In this document: positions 13,799 through 13,877 of the stretch, in pieces
How the letters are laid out: every line of letters starts with the position of its first letter
How positions within the stretch are numbered: the first letter of the stretch is position 1
Assembly: GCA_937894165.1 (NCBI GenBank)
Contig: CALCSX010000257.1
Coordinates: forward strand, 1 to 13,877
Length of the DNA stretch: 13,877 nt
Direction of reading: 5' to 3'
Origin: an uncultured Saprospiraceae bacterium
GTDB lineage: Bacteria > Bacteroidota > Bacteroidia > Chitinophagales > Saprospiraceae
The notes under the pieces: generated by a model
Database searches by the model: none
Seen by the model: only the letters and a program-made list of their open reading frames with translations
Told to the model about the DNA's origin: nothing
Position numbers and translations under genes: made by a program

Positions 13799-13877
13799 TT
13801 TAGCCAACCTCCTGTCTAAAACCCCTTGAATCTTCTAAATCAGCACTTTTTTAGTCTTTTTTGAAAAAAAGTCGGAC

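Larger units (their letters stand above)
13365..13877. other. Gene-free right end with palindromic repeats
   Basis: 513 bp with no credible gene on either strand. It holds a second copy of the interspersed GGGTCGGG repeat (13436-13568) and three copies of the palindrome TTCTCGAACC[AG]CGAGAA, listed separately. A weak GAGGG-CATCA-CCCTT hairpin just after the dipeptidase stop is a poor terminator candidate. The last bases form an A/T-rich palindrome that could belong to a terminator of a gene outside. Confidence 0.7.

Noticed and set aside
13845..13877. Terminator at the right edge (T-run and A-run palindrome)
   Set aside because: The T6/A7 pairing has almost no G or C and no gene on either strand is seen to end there; it may be chance in AT-rich DNA.

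Overview
The window looks like chromosomal DNA of a Bacteroidota bacterium, most likely a Cytophagales-type marine or soil organism. The reasons are the AT-rich intergenic DNA, the near absence of Shine-Dalgarno sequences, one candidate TTTG/TAnnTTTG-type promoter, and families typical of that phylum: DUF2480, a DUF6364/PIN toxin-antitoxin pair, a DUF1572 DinB-like protein, and an outer-membrane barrel gene ending in an aromatic residue. No rRNA, tRNA, CRISPR array or transposase gene is visible. Everything here is read by eye from the sequence; no database search was run.

Layout. Positions 1-537 hold the N-terminal part of a lipoprotein-like di-haem cytochrome c peroxidase (minus strand, cut by the window edge). 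Positions 735-1445 hold an antitoxin/PIN-toxin pair whose junction carries a 22-bp tandem duplication. Positions 1577-2146 encode a DUF1572/DinB-like protein, and 2532-3233 a TerC-family membrane protein. katG (3818-6079, plus strand) is flanked on both sides by copies of one palindromic repeat. The downstream copy is a 324-bp element with 15-bp perfect terminal inverted repeats and 8-bp near-identical flanking repeats, and it lies between katG and its probable terminator. Next comes a repeat-rich gap, then a minus-strand gene (6760-7581) fusing a TIMP/netrin-like domain to an outer-membrane beta-barrel, and then a Nudix-type transcription regulator (7710-8378) with a degenerate Nudix box.

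The right part is conserved housekeeping DNA. A tight minus-strand operon runs scpB, DUF2480, lytic transglycosylase (10664 to 8541, 12-bp gaps). It is divergent from radA (10747-12114), which is followed after 2 bp by an M19 membrane dipeptidase (12117-13364). The last 513 bp contain no gene but several palindromic interspersed repeats, one of which also occurs after katG.

How the genes fit together. CCP and KatG both remove hydrogen peroxide, and TerC proteins are linked to metal export, so the left half is loosely a stress-response neighbourhood, though without operon structure. The scpB/radA region concerns chromosome segregation, recombination and envelope turnover. No complete new system is evident. 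The most unusual items are the palindromic elements around katG, the damaged toxin-antitoxin junction, and the netrin-barrel fusion.
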